A stretch of DNA of 64,000 bases. Source: Myotis daubentonii. Lineage: Eukaryota; Chordata; Mammalia; Chiroptera; Vespertilionidae. This document shows positions 42,796-55,202 of the stretch, in pieces (position 1 is the first letter of the stretch; each line of letters opens with the position of its first letter). The position numbers and the translations under genes were made by a program. The notes beneath the pieces were generated by a model, which was not told where the DNA came from, ran no database searches, and was given only the letters and a program-made list of their open reading frames with translations. Where the stretch lies: NCBI RefSeq assembly GCF_963259705.1, contig NC_081851.1, positions 15,102,145 to 15,166,144 of the forward strand, read 5' to 3'.

Positions 42796-45700
42796 GAGAG
42801 GCGGGAGGGGACTCTCCATGGAGGGTCAGGGAAGGGGGGGCAGGGAGCCCTCCATGGAGGGGGCAGGGTAGGGGGAAAAGGGATCCTCCATGGAGGGGGC
42901 AGGGCAGGGAGGAGAGGGGACTCTCCATGGAGGGGACAGGGCAGTGCAGGGAGGAGAGGGGACTCATACCCTGCCCTGCCCCCTCCATGGAGAGTCCCCT
43001 CTCCTCCCTCCCCTGCCCCCTCCATGGAGAGTCCCCTCTCCTCCCTGCCCTTCCCCCTCCATGGAGGGTCCCCTCTCCTCCCTCCCCTGCCCCCTCCATG
43101 GAGAGTCCCCTCTCCTCCATGGACCCTCCACGGAGGGGGCAGGGCAGGGCAGGGAGGAGAGGGGACCCTCCATGGAGGGGGAAGGGCAGGGAGGAGAGGG
43201 GACTCTCCATGGAGGGGGAAGGGCAGGGAGGAGAGGGGACCCTCCATGGAGGGAGGGCAGGGGATGCTCCATGAAGGGACAGGGCAGGGTGACAGGGACC
43301 CTCCGTGAAGGGGTATGGTCAAGGGGAGGGGCATCTTCCCTTTGAGGGAAGAGGGCAGGAGGGAAGGAGCACTCTCCATGGAATGGGGACACGGGACCCA
43401 TCATGGAGGGTCCCCGACCTCCTCTTCTTGTCCCCTCCATGGCACGTCCCAAATCCCTGCTCTAAGGAGAGTGCTCTCCCCCTGCCCTGCCCCTCAAAGG
43501 GAGGATCCCTATCCCTCTAACCATCCCCTCCATGGAGAGGACCCTTTGCCTCCTGCCCTGTCCCCCCATGCAGAGTCTCTGGTCCCCACTCCATGAAGGG
43601 TGCCCCCTCCCTCCTGCCCTGTCTCCTCAAAGGCGGGATCCCTATTCCCCTGACCATTCTCCTCCAAGGAGGATCCACTTCCCTCTCCCCATTCACTCCA
43701 CTGAGAGTCCCCTGTCCCCAGTCCATGGAGGGTATCCCCTCCCCCTCAAAGGGGGGTTCCTTGTACTCTTGCCCACTCACTATCCTGGAGGGTTCTCTTT
43801 ACCCCCTGTCCTATCTCTCCATGAGGGTCCCATGGGACATGGTCAAGGGTGCAAGGAACCCCCTATGAGGGGACAGGTATTGGGGTGGGGGCACCTTCCA
43901 TGGACTGAGGACAGGGGACCTTCCATGGGGAAATCTCCTTTCCCCCCTCCCCATACTTTCCATTGAGGGTCCTCTGTTCCCACTCCATGCAGGGTGTCCC
44001 CCACTTCCTCCCCCAGCCCCTCAAGAAAAGGTCCCTTGTACCCCTGCCCATTCCCGTTCATGGAGCATCGCTTTTCCCACCTCCTCATACTCTCCATTGA
44101 GGGTCATCTGTTCCCACTCCATGGAAGGTATCCCCTCATACTCCCCTAGCCCCTCAAAGGGAGGTTCCTTGTACCCTTGCCCATTCACTGGCATGGAGGG
44201 TCCCCTTTTCCCCTTGTCCTGTCCCTCAATGGAGGGTCCCCTGGGACATGGCAAGGGGAACAAAGAAACCTCCTTTGATTGGACAGGCATGGAGGTGGGG
44301 ACCGCCCATGGAGGGGGATAGAGAACACTCCATGTAGGGGACAGGGAGTGGGAAAGTGGATCAACCCTGGAGGAGAAAAGACAGGGGCACAAGGGGACCC
44401 TCCATGGAGGAAGAAGGGCAAGAAGGGAAATGCCATGCTCCCTCCATGGAGGCTGCCCTCTCCCCTCCTGGGGGTGGGCAGGAGGAACGGGCAGGAGCAT
44501 AAGCACCCCTCATTTCAGGGGACAGGAAATGGATAACAAGGGATTCTCCATGGAGTGAGCACGGTAGGGACCACAGGGTCCCGCATGGAGGGGAAGGAAA
44601 GGGGCATAGGGAACCCCCCTTTGAGAGGCAGGGCATGGGGGAGAGAGCAATCTCCATAAAGTGGGGACAGGGGACCCTCCATGGAGGGAAAAGACTGGAG
44701 AAGGGGGTTCCTCCATGAAAGAGAATGGTCAGGAGGATAGGTACCCCCCTTTTGAGGGGAAAGAGCAGGCGCAGAGCACCCTCCATAGAGTGGGAACAAG
44801 GGACATGCCATGGAGGGGACAAGGAGGGGTATAGGGAACCCTCTATGACTAGTCTCCTGTCCCCGCTCCATGGAAGGCATCCTCTCCCTCTCCCAGGTCC
44901 CTTGTACCCTTGCCCATTCACTACTATGGATGGTCCCATTTCCCCCTTTTCCTGACCCTCCATGGAAGGTCCCCTGGGACATGGGCAGGGGATCAAAGAA
45001 CCTCCCTTTGAGGATACAGACATGGAGGTGGGGGGGGGGACAATACTCATGGAAGGGGGACAGGGGACCCTCCATGTAGGGGACAAGGAGGGGGGAAAGA
45101 GGACCTTCCCTGGAGGGGAAAGAGCAGGAGGTCAGGGAACCTCACTTTGAGGGGTCACAACAGAGGGGACAGGGGACCCTCCATGGAGGAAGAAGGGCAA
45201 GAAGGGCAATGCCATGCTCCATCCATGCAGCCTGCCCTCTCCTCTCTTCCTGGGGGTGTGGGACAGGAGCATAGGGCACACCTCATGTCAGGGCCAGGAA
45301 AGGAAGAACAAGGGAATCTCCATGGAGTGAGCATGGTACGGACCACAGGGGCCCTCCATGGAGGGGAATGGGCAGGGAGATAGGAATCCCCCCTTTGAGG
45401 GGGTAGAAAAGGAGGGGAAGGGGCACCCTCCATGAAGTGGGGACAGAGGACCCTCCATGGACAGACCAGGCAGAAGGGAAGGGGACCCTCCATGAAGGAG
45501 AATGGTCAGGGGGATAGGTATCCCCCCCTCCTTTGAGGGGAAAGAGCAGGCAGAAAGCACCCTCCATAGAGTGGGAACAAGGGACATGCCATGGAGGGGA
45601 CAAGGAGGGGAGATAGGGGACCCTCCACGACTAGTCCCCTGCCCCACTCCATGGAGGGTATCCCCTCCCTCTCCCTGGCCCCTCAAAGGGAGGTTCCTTG

Positions 45701-48014
45701 TACCCTTGCTCATTCACTGCCATGGAGATTCCCCTTTCCTCCTTGTCCTGTACCTCCACGGAGGGTCCCCTGGGACATGGGCAGGCGATCAAAGAACCTC
45801 CCTTTGAGGGAACAGGCATGGAGGGGTTATAGGGGACCCTCCATGCATGGGATGGGAGCGGGGGGAAGAGGACCGTCCCTGGAGGGGAAAGGGCAGGGGG
45901 ACAAGGAGCCTCGCTTTGAGGGTCAGAGCACGGGGGATAGGGGACCCTCCATGGAGGAAGAAGGGCAATGCCATGCTCCCCCCATGGAGGCTGCCCTCTC
46001 CCCTCTGCCTGGGGGGGGGTGGGAAAGGGCATAGAGCACCCCTCATTTCAGGAGGCAGGAAAGGTAGAAAAAGGGAATTTCCATGGTAGGGATCACAGAG
46101 ACCCTCCATGAAGGGGAATGGGCAGGGGGATAGGGACGCCTCCTTTGAGGGACAGGGCAATGGGGAGAGAGCATTCTCCATAAAGTGGGGAAAGGGGACC
46201 CTCCATGGAAGGACAAGAAGGGGAGTTAGGGGACCTTCCATAATGGTGAATGGGCAAGGGTACAAGGAACCCCCCTTTGAGAAGACAGAGCAGGGGGAGG
46301 AGGCACCCTCCATGGAGTGGTGACAAAGGAATCTCAATGGAGGGGACAGGGCAGAAGAAAGGCGATTCTCCCTGGAGAGGAGTGGGCAGAGGGTTAGGTA
46401 TTCCACCCTTTGAGGGAACAGGGCAGGATGGAGGGGACACCCTCTATATGGAGTGGGACAAGGGATTCTCAATGGAGGGGACAGGGCTGGGGAAAGGGGA
46501 CTCTTCTTAAAGAGGAATGGGCAGGGGGAGAGGGATCCCTCTTTGAGGGGACAGGGCAGGAGGGAGGGGCAACCTTCTTGGGGTGGGGACAGGGGAACCA
46601 TCATGGAGGGTCCCCTATCTCCTCTGTTTGTCCCCTCCATGGTGTGATCCCTGACCCCACTCTATAGAGGGTGCTCTCCCCCCTTCCCTGCCCCTCAAAG
46701 GGGGATCTCTATCCCCTGACCATTCCCCTCCATGGAGAGGACCCTTTGCCCCCTGCCCTGTACCTCCACTAAGGGTCCCCTGTCCCCAGTCCATGAAGGG
46801 CGCCCCTTCTCTACTGCCCTGTCTCCTCAAAGGGGGGATCCCTATTCCCCTTCCCATTCTCCTTCATGGAGGATCATCTTTCCCTCCTCCAGTCCTCTCC
46901 ATTGAGGGTGTTCTGTCTCCACTCCATGGAGGGCTTCCCCTCCCCCTCCCCTGGCTCCGCAAAGAGGGGTTCTTTGTATCCCTGCCCACTCACTGCCATG
47001 GAGGGTCTCCTTTCCCTCTAGCCCTGTCCTTCCAAGGTGGGACCTCCTGTCCTCATTTCATGTAGGGTGCCCCCTTCATCCCTGTCCTGCCCATCAAAGG
47101 GGAGGTTCCTGGTACCACTACCTATTCATCTCAATGGAGAGGAAAGGGAAGGGTTGAGAGAACACCCTCCATGGAGGAAAATGGGCAGAGGAGGGACCCC
47201 CCACACTGAGGGCAGGGCAGAGGAGGAAGCACCCTCCATGGAGAGTTAGGGCAAGGGAGAAAGGGGAGTCTTCATGGAGGGGAATGAGCAGGGGTATAGG
47301 GATCCCTCTTGGAAGGGACACAGCAGAGGAAGAAAGCACCTCCCATGGATTAGTTACAGGGAACTCTCCATGGAAGGGCCAGTACAGGGGGAACAGGGCA
47401 TTCTACATGGAGGGGAATTGGCAGGGGTACAAAGAAACCCCCTTTTAGGGGACAGGACAGGGAAAGAGGCACCCTCCATGGAGTGGGGACAGGGCAGAGA
47501 GGGGAGGGCACCCTCCTTGGAGGAAGATGGGCAAGAAAAACAATGTCCTGCTCCCTTCATGGAGGGTGCCCTCCCCTCTGTCTGTGGAGGAAAATGAGCA
47601 GAGGGGTAGGGCACCCCACCTTTTGAGGGGTCAGGAAAGGGTGAACAAGGGATTCTCCAGGGATGGAGCAGTGCAGGGAGCACAGGGACCCTCCATGCAG
47701 GGAACAGAGTAGAGGAAACAGGGGACCATCCATGGAGAACGGGCAGGGGACAAAGAACCCCCATTTGAAGGGGCAGAGAAGGGGTGCCAGGGGGACCATG
47801 ACAGGGGTGTCCTGTCCCCCTGCACTTTCCCCTCCATGGATGGTTCCCTGTCCTCCATGTCTTGCTCCTGCCATGGACAGTCCATTTCACCCTTTCCTTG
47901 CCCCCTCAAAGGGGGGACCCCTATCCCTCTGCCATGTCCCTCCACAGAAGGTCTGCTCTCCCCACTCCATGGAGGGGTCCCTCTCTCCCGGCTCTGTCCC
48001 CACAGGGCAGTGTG

Positions 48015-48565
48015 GATAAGGGACTCTCCACTGAAGCAACAGGGCAGGGAAAAGAAGACCCTTCGTGGCTGTGTCTGGGCAGGGAGGACAGTGGACCCTG
48101 CTTGGTAAGGACAGGGCGCCATCCATGGATGGGATAGGGCAGGAGGGCCAGGGCAAAAGGGACAGGAGTTGGGGACACTGACCCCTCCAAGGATGATCCC
48201 CTGTCCTTACCAAGAAGGGTCTACTGTCCCCCATGCCCTGTCACAGCCGCGAAGGGTCTTCCTTTTCTTTTTTTTTTTTTTTTAAGGGGAGAATGATGAT
48301 TTTTTTGAATATATTTTATTGATTTTTTACAGAGAGGAAGGGAGAGGGATAGAGAGTTAGAAACATCGATGAGAGAGAAACATTGATCAGCTGCCTCCTG
48401 CACAGTCCCTACTGCGGATGTGGCCTCAACAAAGGTACATGCCCTTGACTGGAATCTGACATGGGACCTGTGAGTCCACAGGCTGAAGCTCAATCCACTG
48501 AGCCAAACTGGTTAGGGCAGAGGTCTTCCTTTTCCCTGTACTGTTGCTTCAGTGGAAAGTCCCCT
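48015..48565. repeat. Internal hairpin in the VNTR, split by a SINE
   Basis: The left arm 48015-48115 (agggactctccactgaagca ... ggtaaggacaggg) is complementary to 48200-48267 joined to 48522-48565 (ccctgtccttaccaagaagg ... tgcttcagtgga). The loop is about 85 bp and the right arm is broken only by the SINE. Confidence 0.8.
48268..48521 (-). mobile_element. VES SINE, young copy in the VNTR
   Basis: Minus-strand copy preceded by a T-run tail (48268-48284), with cagagaggaagggagaggg, gagaaacattgatcagctgc and a head near 48495-48520 (minus: ctaaccagtttggctcagtg). Flanked by the 13-bp duplication GGTCTTCCTTTTC (48255-48267 and 48522-48534). Confidence 0.93.
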
Positions 48566-48724
48566 ATCCACTCTTCTGCATCCCTGCCCCTTCCCAAGGT
48601 CTCCTGTCCCCACTGCCCACCCCCTCTCATGGTGCCCTGTCCCCCTGCCCTGCCTTCCCATGGAGGGGCCCCTGTCTCCCCTGCTCTGACCACTCTGTGG
48701 TTGGTCCCCTTTCCCCTCTGCCTT

Positions 48725-48938
48725 TTCCCTCCATGCAGGGTCTTCTGTTTCCCTGTCCTGACCCCTCACTCACAGGCATCTGAGGGGCATATGCTCTGGT
48801 CTGTCCAGTGTTCATCTCTCCTGCCTCCAGGCTGTGGCTACTGTCTGTACCTGAAGCACATTCTCACCCTCTTCATCTGTCTAAATCCTACCTGAGCCCT
48901 CAGGACACATCTCAAATATCATTTCAAATGTCAAATCA
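48725..48938 (-). repeat. Right arm of the large inverted repeat, inner part
   Basis: Complement of about 42585-42795 with scattered substitutions: ccatgcagggtcttctgttt, ctgaagcacat, catttcaaatgtcaaatca. Its outer continuation lies at 49640-49701, displaced by an L1 3'-end insertion. Confidence 0.85.
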
Positions 48939-49639
48939 CAAGCAGGGGAAGGGGGGTGGGGGGTGGGGGGTAAAGGGTGGGTGGTAGGGGGTGGGGGTTG
49001 GGGGCTGGTGGGTGGTGGGTGGGGGCTGTGTGATATGGGGTGTGGGATGTGGGGTGGCAGGTGGGAGTAGGGGGTAAGAGGGGTACAGGGGGTGAGGGGT
49101 AATATTGGGGTGTAGGGGCAGGCTGGTGGGAGGTTGCGGGTGAGGACTGGGGGTGTGGTGTGTGGGTAGCAGGAGGTGCTGGTGGGTGTGGGATGGCAGC
49201 TAGGGGTGGTGTGTTTGGAGTGGTGATAGGGTTGGCCGGTGAAGGGTGGGGGGAGGAAGAAGAGGGCATACGGGCGATTAATGGTGATGGAAGGAGACTT
49301 GACTTGAAGGCAGTGAGCACACAATGCGATATACAAACGCATTATAGAATGGCACAGCTGACCTATGCAATTTTATTAATGAATGTCACCCAAATAAGTT
49401 TGATTAAAATAAATAAAAAGTGGGTCTATTGAGGGTGATTAGGTTATGAGAGTGGAGCCCTCATGAATTTCATTATTACCCTTTTAAAAGATCCCCCATG
49501 CTATACTTATCAGGGGATCACTCTATATGTTATATTAATGTCAAACCACTATTATATACACTTGAAACTAATATTGAATGTCATCTCTAATTGAAAAAAA
49601 AATAAATTAGTAAAATAATTTTTAATAAAAATAAAAATG
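48939..49639 (+). mobile_element. L1 3' ends inserted in the right arm, with expanded G-rich tract
   Basis: A G-rich tract (48946-49255) leads into a typical L1 3' end (tgatggaaggagacttgact ... aataaataaaaag by 49421). A second L1-like 3' end follows (49490-49620: cacttgaaactaatattgaa, A-rich finish). CAAATCA on both sides (48932-48938 and 49640-49646) may be the target duplication. The minus-strand frames 48881-49342 are proline-rich artefacts of the G tract. Confidence 0.75.
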
Positions 49640-49701
49640 CAAATCAGAGTGATCTTTAAAAAATATAAATCAGATCAGTACAGTTGGTGCCTAAAAGCCT
49701 T
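49640..49701 (-). repeat. Right arm of the large inverted repeat, outer part
   Basis: Complement of 42525-42580: agtgatctttaaaaaatata, aatcagatc and the terminal GGTGCCTAAAAGCCTT (49686-49701). Outside this point the two sides stop matching. Confidence 0.85.
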
Positions 49702-51291
49702 AAGCGCTCCAGCAGGGGTCAGCTCTCCAGACCGCATCATGCCTGTGAGGGAATTACACTGCTGGGAGAGGAATGCCCTGTCTTCTTCCTCCAGTTGCCC
49801 CCTTCACTGTTCTGGTGACATGTGGCACTGGTACAGGGCAGAACTGTGCTTCCATGAGAGTGAGCTAAGCATCATTTTGGTTGCTTTGTTCTAGTGAAGG
49901 TGCAGACACAGAAAAAAAAAAAACATTTTAAAAAAGCTTAATGGTTCTAACAGCATTTCAACCCACCCAAGGGCCATTTATCTGCCCTTTCCTGCACCCA
50001 GCCAACCTGGCTCACCCAGCTTGAGGAAAGAAGGCAGGAATGGTGCTGCCCATGCAGCCAGTGAACATGCATCTGGCCAGACATCTGAAGAGAACTGCAG
50101 TTACCTTAGGATGGAAATGGAGGGACGCATCTGTGAGGATCAGGTACACACCAGAGGACTAAACTTTTTGTGACACAGTGATGGGATCAGAGCTGCAGGA
50201 CATCACTACCATCTCACTCACCCACTGCATCCCAGGGGACCATGAACCACCCACAGCAAGAAGCAGCTCCATGGCCTCGGACCACCCACTGACCCTCTGC
50301 AAAGCACTTGAGCTCACATGGCTGATCTCAGAAATCTTATGAATCCCAGAAATCTTAAACCCTACGAAGTACCCTGTTTTGACATTTTAGTTCTACTCCT
50401 ACAAAGAAAGCCAGGCCTGGGTCTTTTGTAGCCTTCTCAGAGGTGTGTGAGACCCAGTAGGTGGAAGCTAGACCTGGTATACCTTGGAACATTTGCTGAG
50501 TGCCCTCAAACCCAGCACAGACAACAAGTTTGAACCTGTATCAATCTGGTGAACACCGCTCACTCTACCTGAGAACTCACTGAGAAGTTACCTCATGCTA
50601 CTTGAATACCTCCAGAGACTCTTTCAGTGACTGAATTTAACAGGCACATGACAGATGCAGGCAGGCAGAGGCAGATATCAGGGGTGTTTTGGGACTTTTG
50701 ATGAACTTCTTCCAGTCCCATCGCAGGTAAAAGTCAGCCTTGGTGCACTGCTTGGACTTCCTGAACTCACTCTGACCCAGCAGAGGCAGCCACAAACTGT
50801 GAATTGCTTTGCAGCTCCAAAGAGACTGTCCAGGGCCAGTCACAGAAAGCATCTGAAATTGGCCGGCACCAGAATCCCTCCCAGGACAAACACACAGTGG
50901 CCAACTTTAGATGACATCAGAGCATGATCCAATTAGCTTAATATGCAGCATGTGCAAAGAGAGAGCTTGGCAGGACCAGAACAGGATGAGAACACTTCAG
51001 CTCCATGTGGTCAGCACCTGAACAGCAGCTCATACAATGTGAGGTCAGGGTTGATCCTCACAGTCAGTCAGCCTGAAGGTCAACCATGAATAGGCCAATA
51101 GCACTGTGGACTCAACGACAACAGGAGGACCCACATAACACACACAAGGGAGATTCCGATAACACCCAGCTCTGGAAAAAAGAAGACAGTGCCACTAGGT
51201 CTCACAGAACACCTACTACATAAGCCCACACTGCCAAGATTGGGTGTCTAATAGTGCAATACATAGAAATAAACACACAGAGACAGCCAAA
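49702..51291 (+). mobile_element. Probable 5' UTR of an old L1
   Basis: Placed here only because it precedes the L1 ORF1 start at 51292. Mixed sequence with no further L1 hallmark; the 5' limit is unknown and part may be host DNA. Confidence 0.35.
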
Positions 51292-52218
51292 ATGGGTAGA
51301 CAAAGAAACATGCCCCGAATTAAAGCACAGAAGACACCTTAAAAAAAAAAAGTTAAATGAAGTAGAGGCAAGCAACAACAGACACAGCATTAAAGAAGAA
51401 AATGGTTATAAGGGTTCTAAAGGAACTTAAGAATGGATGAAACCAGTGTGAACTTAAATAAAGAGATGGTAAGCATGAAAATGAACATATAAGCCATAAA
51501 AAACAAGTTAGAAGTAAAGGATACAATGTCTGAAATGAAGAATACACTAAAAGAAATAGGCAATTGGATGAAGCAGAAGATCAGATCAGTGATTTTGCAG
51601 ACAGGGGAGCAGAAGACAATGAGAGCAGCAAAAAGAAAAAAAAATTAAATGAGGACTGTTTAAGGGATCTTTGGGACAACATGAATCCTAAGAACATGAA
51701 TTGCATCAAAGAAGTACAAGAAAGAGAAAATAAAGAGCAGCAGATGGAGACCCTATGGAAATAAATAATGACAGAAACTTCCCTAACCTGGTGAAGGAAA
51801 AAGACAAGTCCAAGAAGCACAGAGAGTCCCAAACAAGATGAACTCAAAAAGGCTCACACCAAAACACACCATAATTAAAATGGCAAAGATTCAAAACAAA
51901 GAGAAAATCTTAAAAGCAGAAAGAGAAAGGTCCTTAGTTACGTACAAGGGAGCTCCCATAAGAGTGTCAACTAATTTCTCAACAGAAATATTGCAGGCCA
52001 GAGGGAATTGGCACGAAATATTCAAAGTGATGGAAAGCAAGGAACTGCAATTAAAACTACTCTGCCTAGCAAGGCTATCATTGAAAACTGACAGGGAAAT
52101 AAAGAGCTTCCCAGACAACCAATAGCTAACGAAGCTCATTATCACCAAACCAGCATTTCAAGAATTGTTAAAGCATCAAGAAGAAGGGAAAAAAATAGGA
52201 ACAGAGTTAAAAGAATAG
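51292..52218 (+). pseudogene. L1 ORF1 remnant (older L1)
   Basis: The start MGRQRNMPR followed by a basic stretch is the usual mammalian L1 ORF1 N-terminus, stopped early. Coiled-coil codons follow, then DLWDNM (about 51670), the RRM region and C-terminal pieces (AERERSLVTYKGAPIR, REIKSFPDN) in a different frame. A stop at 52123 cuts the C-terminal domain; homology continues to the TAG at 52216. Several stops and frameshifts: dead. Confidence 0.85.
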
Positions 52219-52914
52219 AATGGCAAAATATACTGACCTATCAATAATCACTTTAAATGTAAACGGCTCCCATGTTCCAATTAAAAAACATGGTAACTGA
52301 ATGGGTAAGAAAACAAGACCTACCTCAGAATGGAATATACAAACTAAAAGTAAAGGGGAGGAAAAATATATTTCATGCAAATGAGAATGAAAAAAAATAC
52401 TGGGGTAGCAATACCTATATGTGACAAAACAGACTTAAAACAAAGACTGTCTTAAGAGACAAAGAAGGACCCTACATAATGATAAAGGGAGCAATCCAAG
52501 AAGAGGATATACCCCTTTAAACATTTATGTCCCCGACATAGGAGCACCTAAATATATAAAGAAAATCTTGATGGATGTAAAGGGAGAGATTGACAGCAAC
52601 ACGGGCATAGTAGGGGATCATAATACCCCACTGACATCAATGGATATGTACATGCCAGACAGAAAATCTAAAAGGAAATAGCGACCTGAAATGACATACT
52701 AGATCAGGTAGATTTAATTGGTATCTGCAGAGCATTTCACTGCAAAGCAGCAGAATATACATTCTTTTCAAATGCACATGGAATATTTTCTAGGATAGAC
52801 CACATGTTAGAACACAAAGGATGTCTCAATAAATTTAAGAAGATTGAAATTATATCATAAATGTTCTCTAACCATAATGACATACTACTAGAAATCAATC
52901 AGAAGAAAAAAAAA

Positions 52915-53165
52915 CTGGTATACAAGTGATATATTATAGAATTGTACACACCTAAAACTTGTCATCCCAATAAATTCAACAAAGAAGAAAAAAACAATGA
53001 GAAGCAAAACAAACAAACAAACAATTCCGGAGATGGATAGTGGTGATCGTTCCACAACATCAATGTACTTAATACAGCTGAATTGTATATTTAAATGTGG
53101 TTAAAATTGTATATCTTACATTCTATGCATTTTGCCATAATAAAAGTTATTATTTATAAGATAAA
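52915..53165 (+). mobile_element. L1 3'-end fragments inside ORF2 remnant
   Basis: Two short L1 3' ends: gatatattatagaattgtac ... cccaataaattcaac (52930-52980), then gctgaattgtatatttaaat ... ataataaaagttatt (53079-53155). ORF2 homology resumes after 53190. Confidence 0.65.
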
Positions 53166-53517
53166 AAAAGAAGAAAATGTAAAGTACACAAAGACATAAA
53201 GACTAAATAACATGTAACTGATGAATGGATTAAAAATTAGATCAAAAAAGAAATCAAAAGATAACTTGAAACAAATGAAAATGGGAACCAAACGATCCAA
53301 AATCTATTGGACACAGCAAAAGTAGTTCTAAGGAGGAAATTTCAAAACATTACAGGCCTATATCAAAAACAAGAAAAATCTCAGATAAATAATCTAACTT
53401 TACACTTAGAGGAACTAGAAAAGAGAAAAACAAACAGCTCAAAATGAGAACAAGGGAAATAATTAAGAGGAGAGCAGAAATAAAAAAGAGTCTAAAAAAT
53501 ACAAAAGATCAATGAAG

Positions 53518-53782
53518 CTAGAGTTGTTCACAGTGGTTAGTGCATCCACACACCAAATGGTTATGGGTTCAGTTCCTGGCTAAGGGCACGTACCTGGCTT
53601 GCAGGTTCAATCCCTGACCCTAGTTGGGCATGTGCAAGCAGGAACCAAATGAAGAGTCTCTCTCACAGGAGGGAGGAAACCAATTAATATATATATATCT
53701 CTCTCTCTGTTCATCTCTTCTCCACTTCCTCCTCCTTTCTCTCCTCCCTTCCATTCACTCTAAAAAATTCAAATGGAAAACG
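53518..53782 (+). mobile_element. Old VES-like SINE in L1
   Basis: Plus-strand tRNA-like head (acagtggttagtgcatccac), B-box-like gggttcagttcc, a duplicated middle, CT-rich stretch and A-rich end. Diverged. Confidence 0.65.
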
Positions 53783-55007
53783 ATATCCTCTGGTGGTGAT
53801 TAACAGCAATGAAAAAAATCAAAAAACAAAAATACATGATTGACAAACTTTTATCCAGACTCATAAAAAAAAGTGAGTAACCCTGTTAATAAAATCAGAA
53901 ATCAAAGAGGAAAAATAACAACTGACTCGACAGAAATACAATGATTGTAAGAAAACATTACAAACAACTATATGCCAACACATTGGACAATCTGAACAAA
54001 ATGGATGAATTCCTAGAAATATACAATCTTTCAAAACTCAATCAGGAAGAAGAAGATCTGAATAGACCTATTACAACTCATGAAACCGAAGCAGTAATAC
54101 AAAAACTCCCAACAAACAAAAGTGCTGGACCAGAAAGAATTACAGGTGAATTTTACCAAACTTTCTCAAATTATTCCAAGAAATTCATTACTAGAGAAGA
54201 CTCTCAAACTCATGTATAAGGTCCGCTTTATTGTCATTCCAAAACAGAATAAAGATATTAAAAACAAAGTTCAAAAAAAAAGTTCATGCCAATATCTTGA
54301 TGAACATAGATGCTAAAATCATCAAAAATATTAGCAAACTGAATCCAGCAGTACGTTAAAAAACCCATACACTATGATCAAGTGGGCTTTATTCCAGAGA
54401 TGCAAGATTGGTACAATATCCGCAGATGAATAAACATGATGCACCATATACACAAAATGAAGGATAAAAACCATCTGAACCTGTCAACAGGTGCAGAAAA
54501 AGCGTTTGATAAATCCAACACCCGTTTATGATAAAAGTTCTCAGCAGAGTAGGAATAGAGCGAACATACCTCAACATAACAAAAGCCAAATATAACAAAC
54601 CCACAGCCAGCATCATTCTCGACCAGAAAAAATAAAATCATTTCTCTTCTGATCAGAAACAATATAGGGATGTCTGTTTTCACCACTCTTATTCAACATA
54701 GTACTGGAAGTCCTAGCCACAGCAATCAGACAAGAAGAAGAAATAAAAAACAACCCAAACAGAAAGGAGGAAGAAAAACTCATTATTTGTGGATGACATT
54801 TTACTGTATATAAAGAACCCTAAAGATTCCACAAAAGAACTACTAGAATTGATCAATGAATTCAGTAAAGTAGGAGGATGCAAGGTAAATGTTGAGAAAG
54901 CAGTTGCAGTTCTATACACCAATAATAAACTATTTGTTTCAAGGGAAACTCAGAGGGCAATCCCAGTTAAAATTGCCTCAAAAACAAAACAAAACAAACA
55001 CCTAAGG

Positions 55008-55143
55008 CCCTGAGTGTGTGTCTCAATTGACTGGAGCATCATCCTGTATGCCTAATGGTCACAGGATCAGTTCCTGGTCAGGGTGCATACCTAGGCTGTG
55101 GGTTCCATCCCTTGTCAGGGTGTTTGGAAGGCAACCGATTGAC

Positions 55144-55194
<51 letters not shown>

Positions 55195-55202
55195 AAATAA
55201 AA
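55008..55202 (+). mobile_element. VES SINE in L1, with (TC)n run
   Basis: Head ggccctgagtgtgtgtctca, B-box-like cagttcctggtcagg, then about 22 TC units (55147-55190) and aaataaataaa. The L1 sequence acacctaggaata resumes near 55278, and acacctaagg precedes the SINE, a likely target duplication. Confidence 0.78.

Larger units (their letters stand above)
42780..48724. repeat. Strand-switching VNTR with CCATGG palindromes
   Basis: About 6 kb of units roughly 37 bp long at the left (for example 43163, 43200, 43237), longer and irregular further in. Nearly all carry a CTCCATGGAG-type palindrome. G-rich and C-rich strands alternate: switches near 42965, 43120, 43400, 43830, 43920, 44240, 44850, 44975, 45630, 45775, 46600, 47120, 47800, 48005 and 48180. 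Many overlapping frames on both strands (up to 352 codons) are repeat artefacts. A SINE interrupts it at 48268. Confidence 0.92.

Noticed and set aside
42272..48108. Dozens of overlapping open frames on both strands in the CCATGG array
   Set aside because: Repeat artefacts. CCATGG supplies ATG codons on both strands, giving many false starts.
48881..49342. Proline/histidine-rich minus-strand frames
   Set aside because: Complement of the G-rich L1 3' tract; composition alone explains them.
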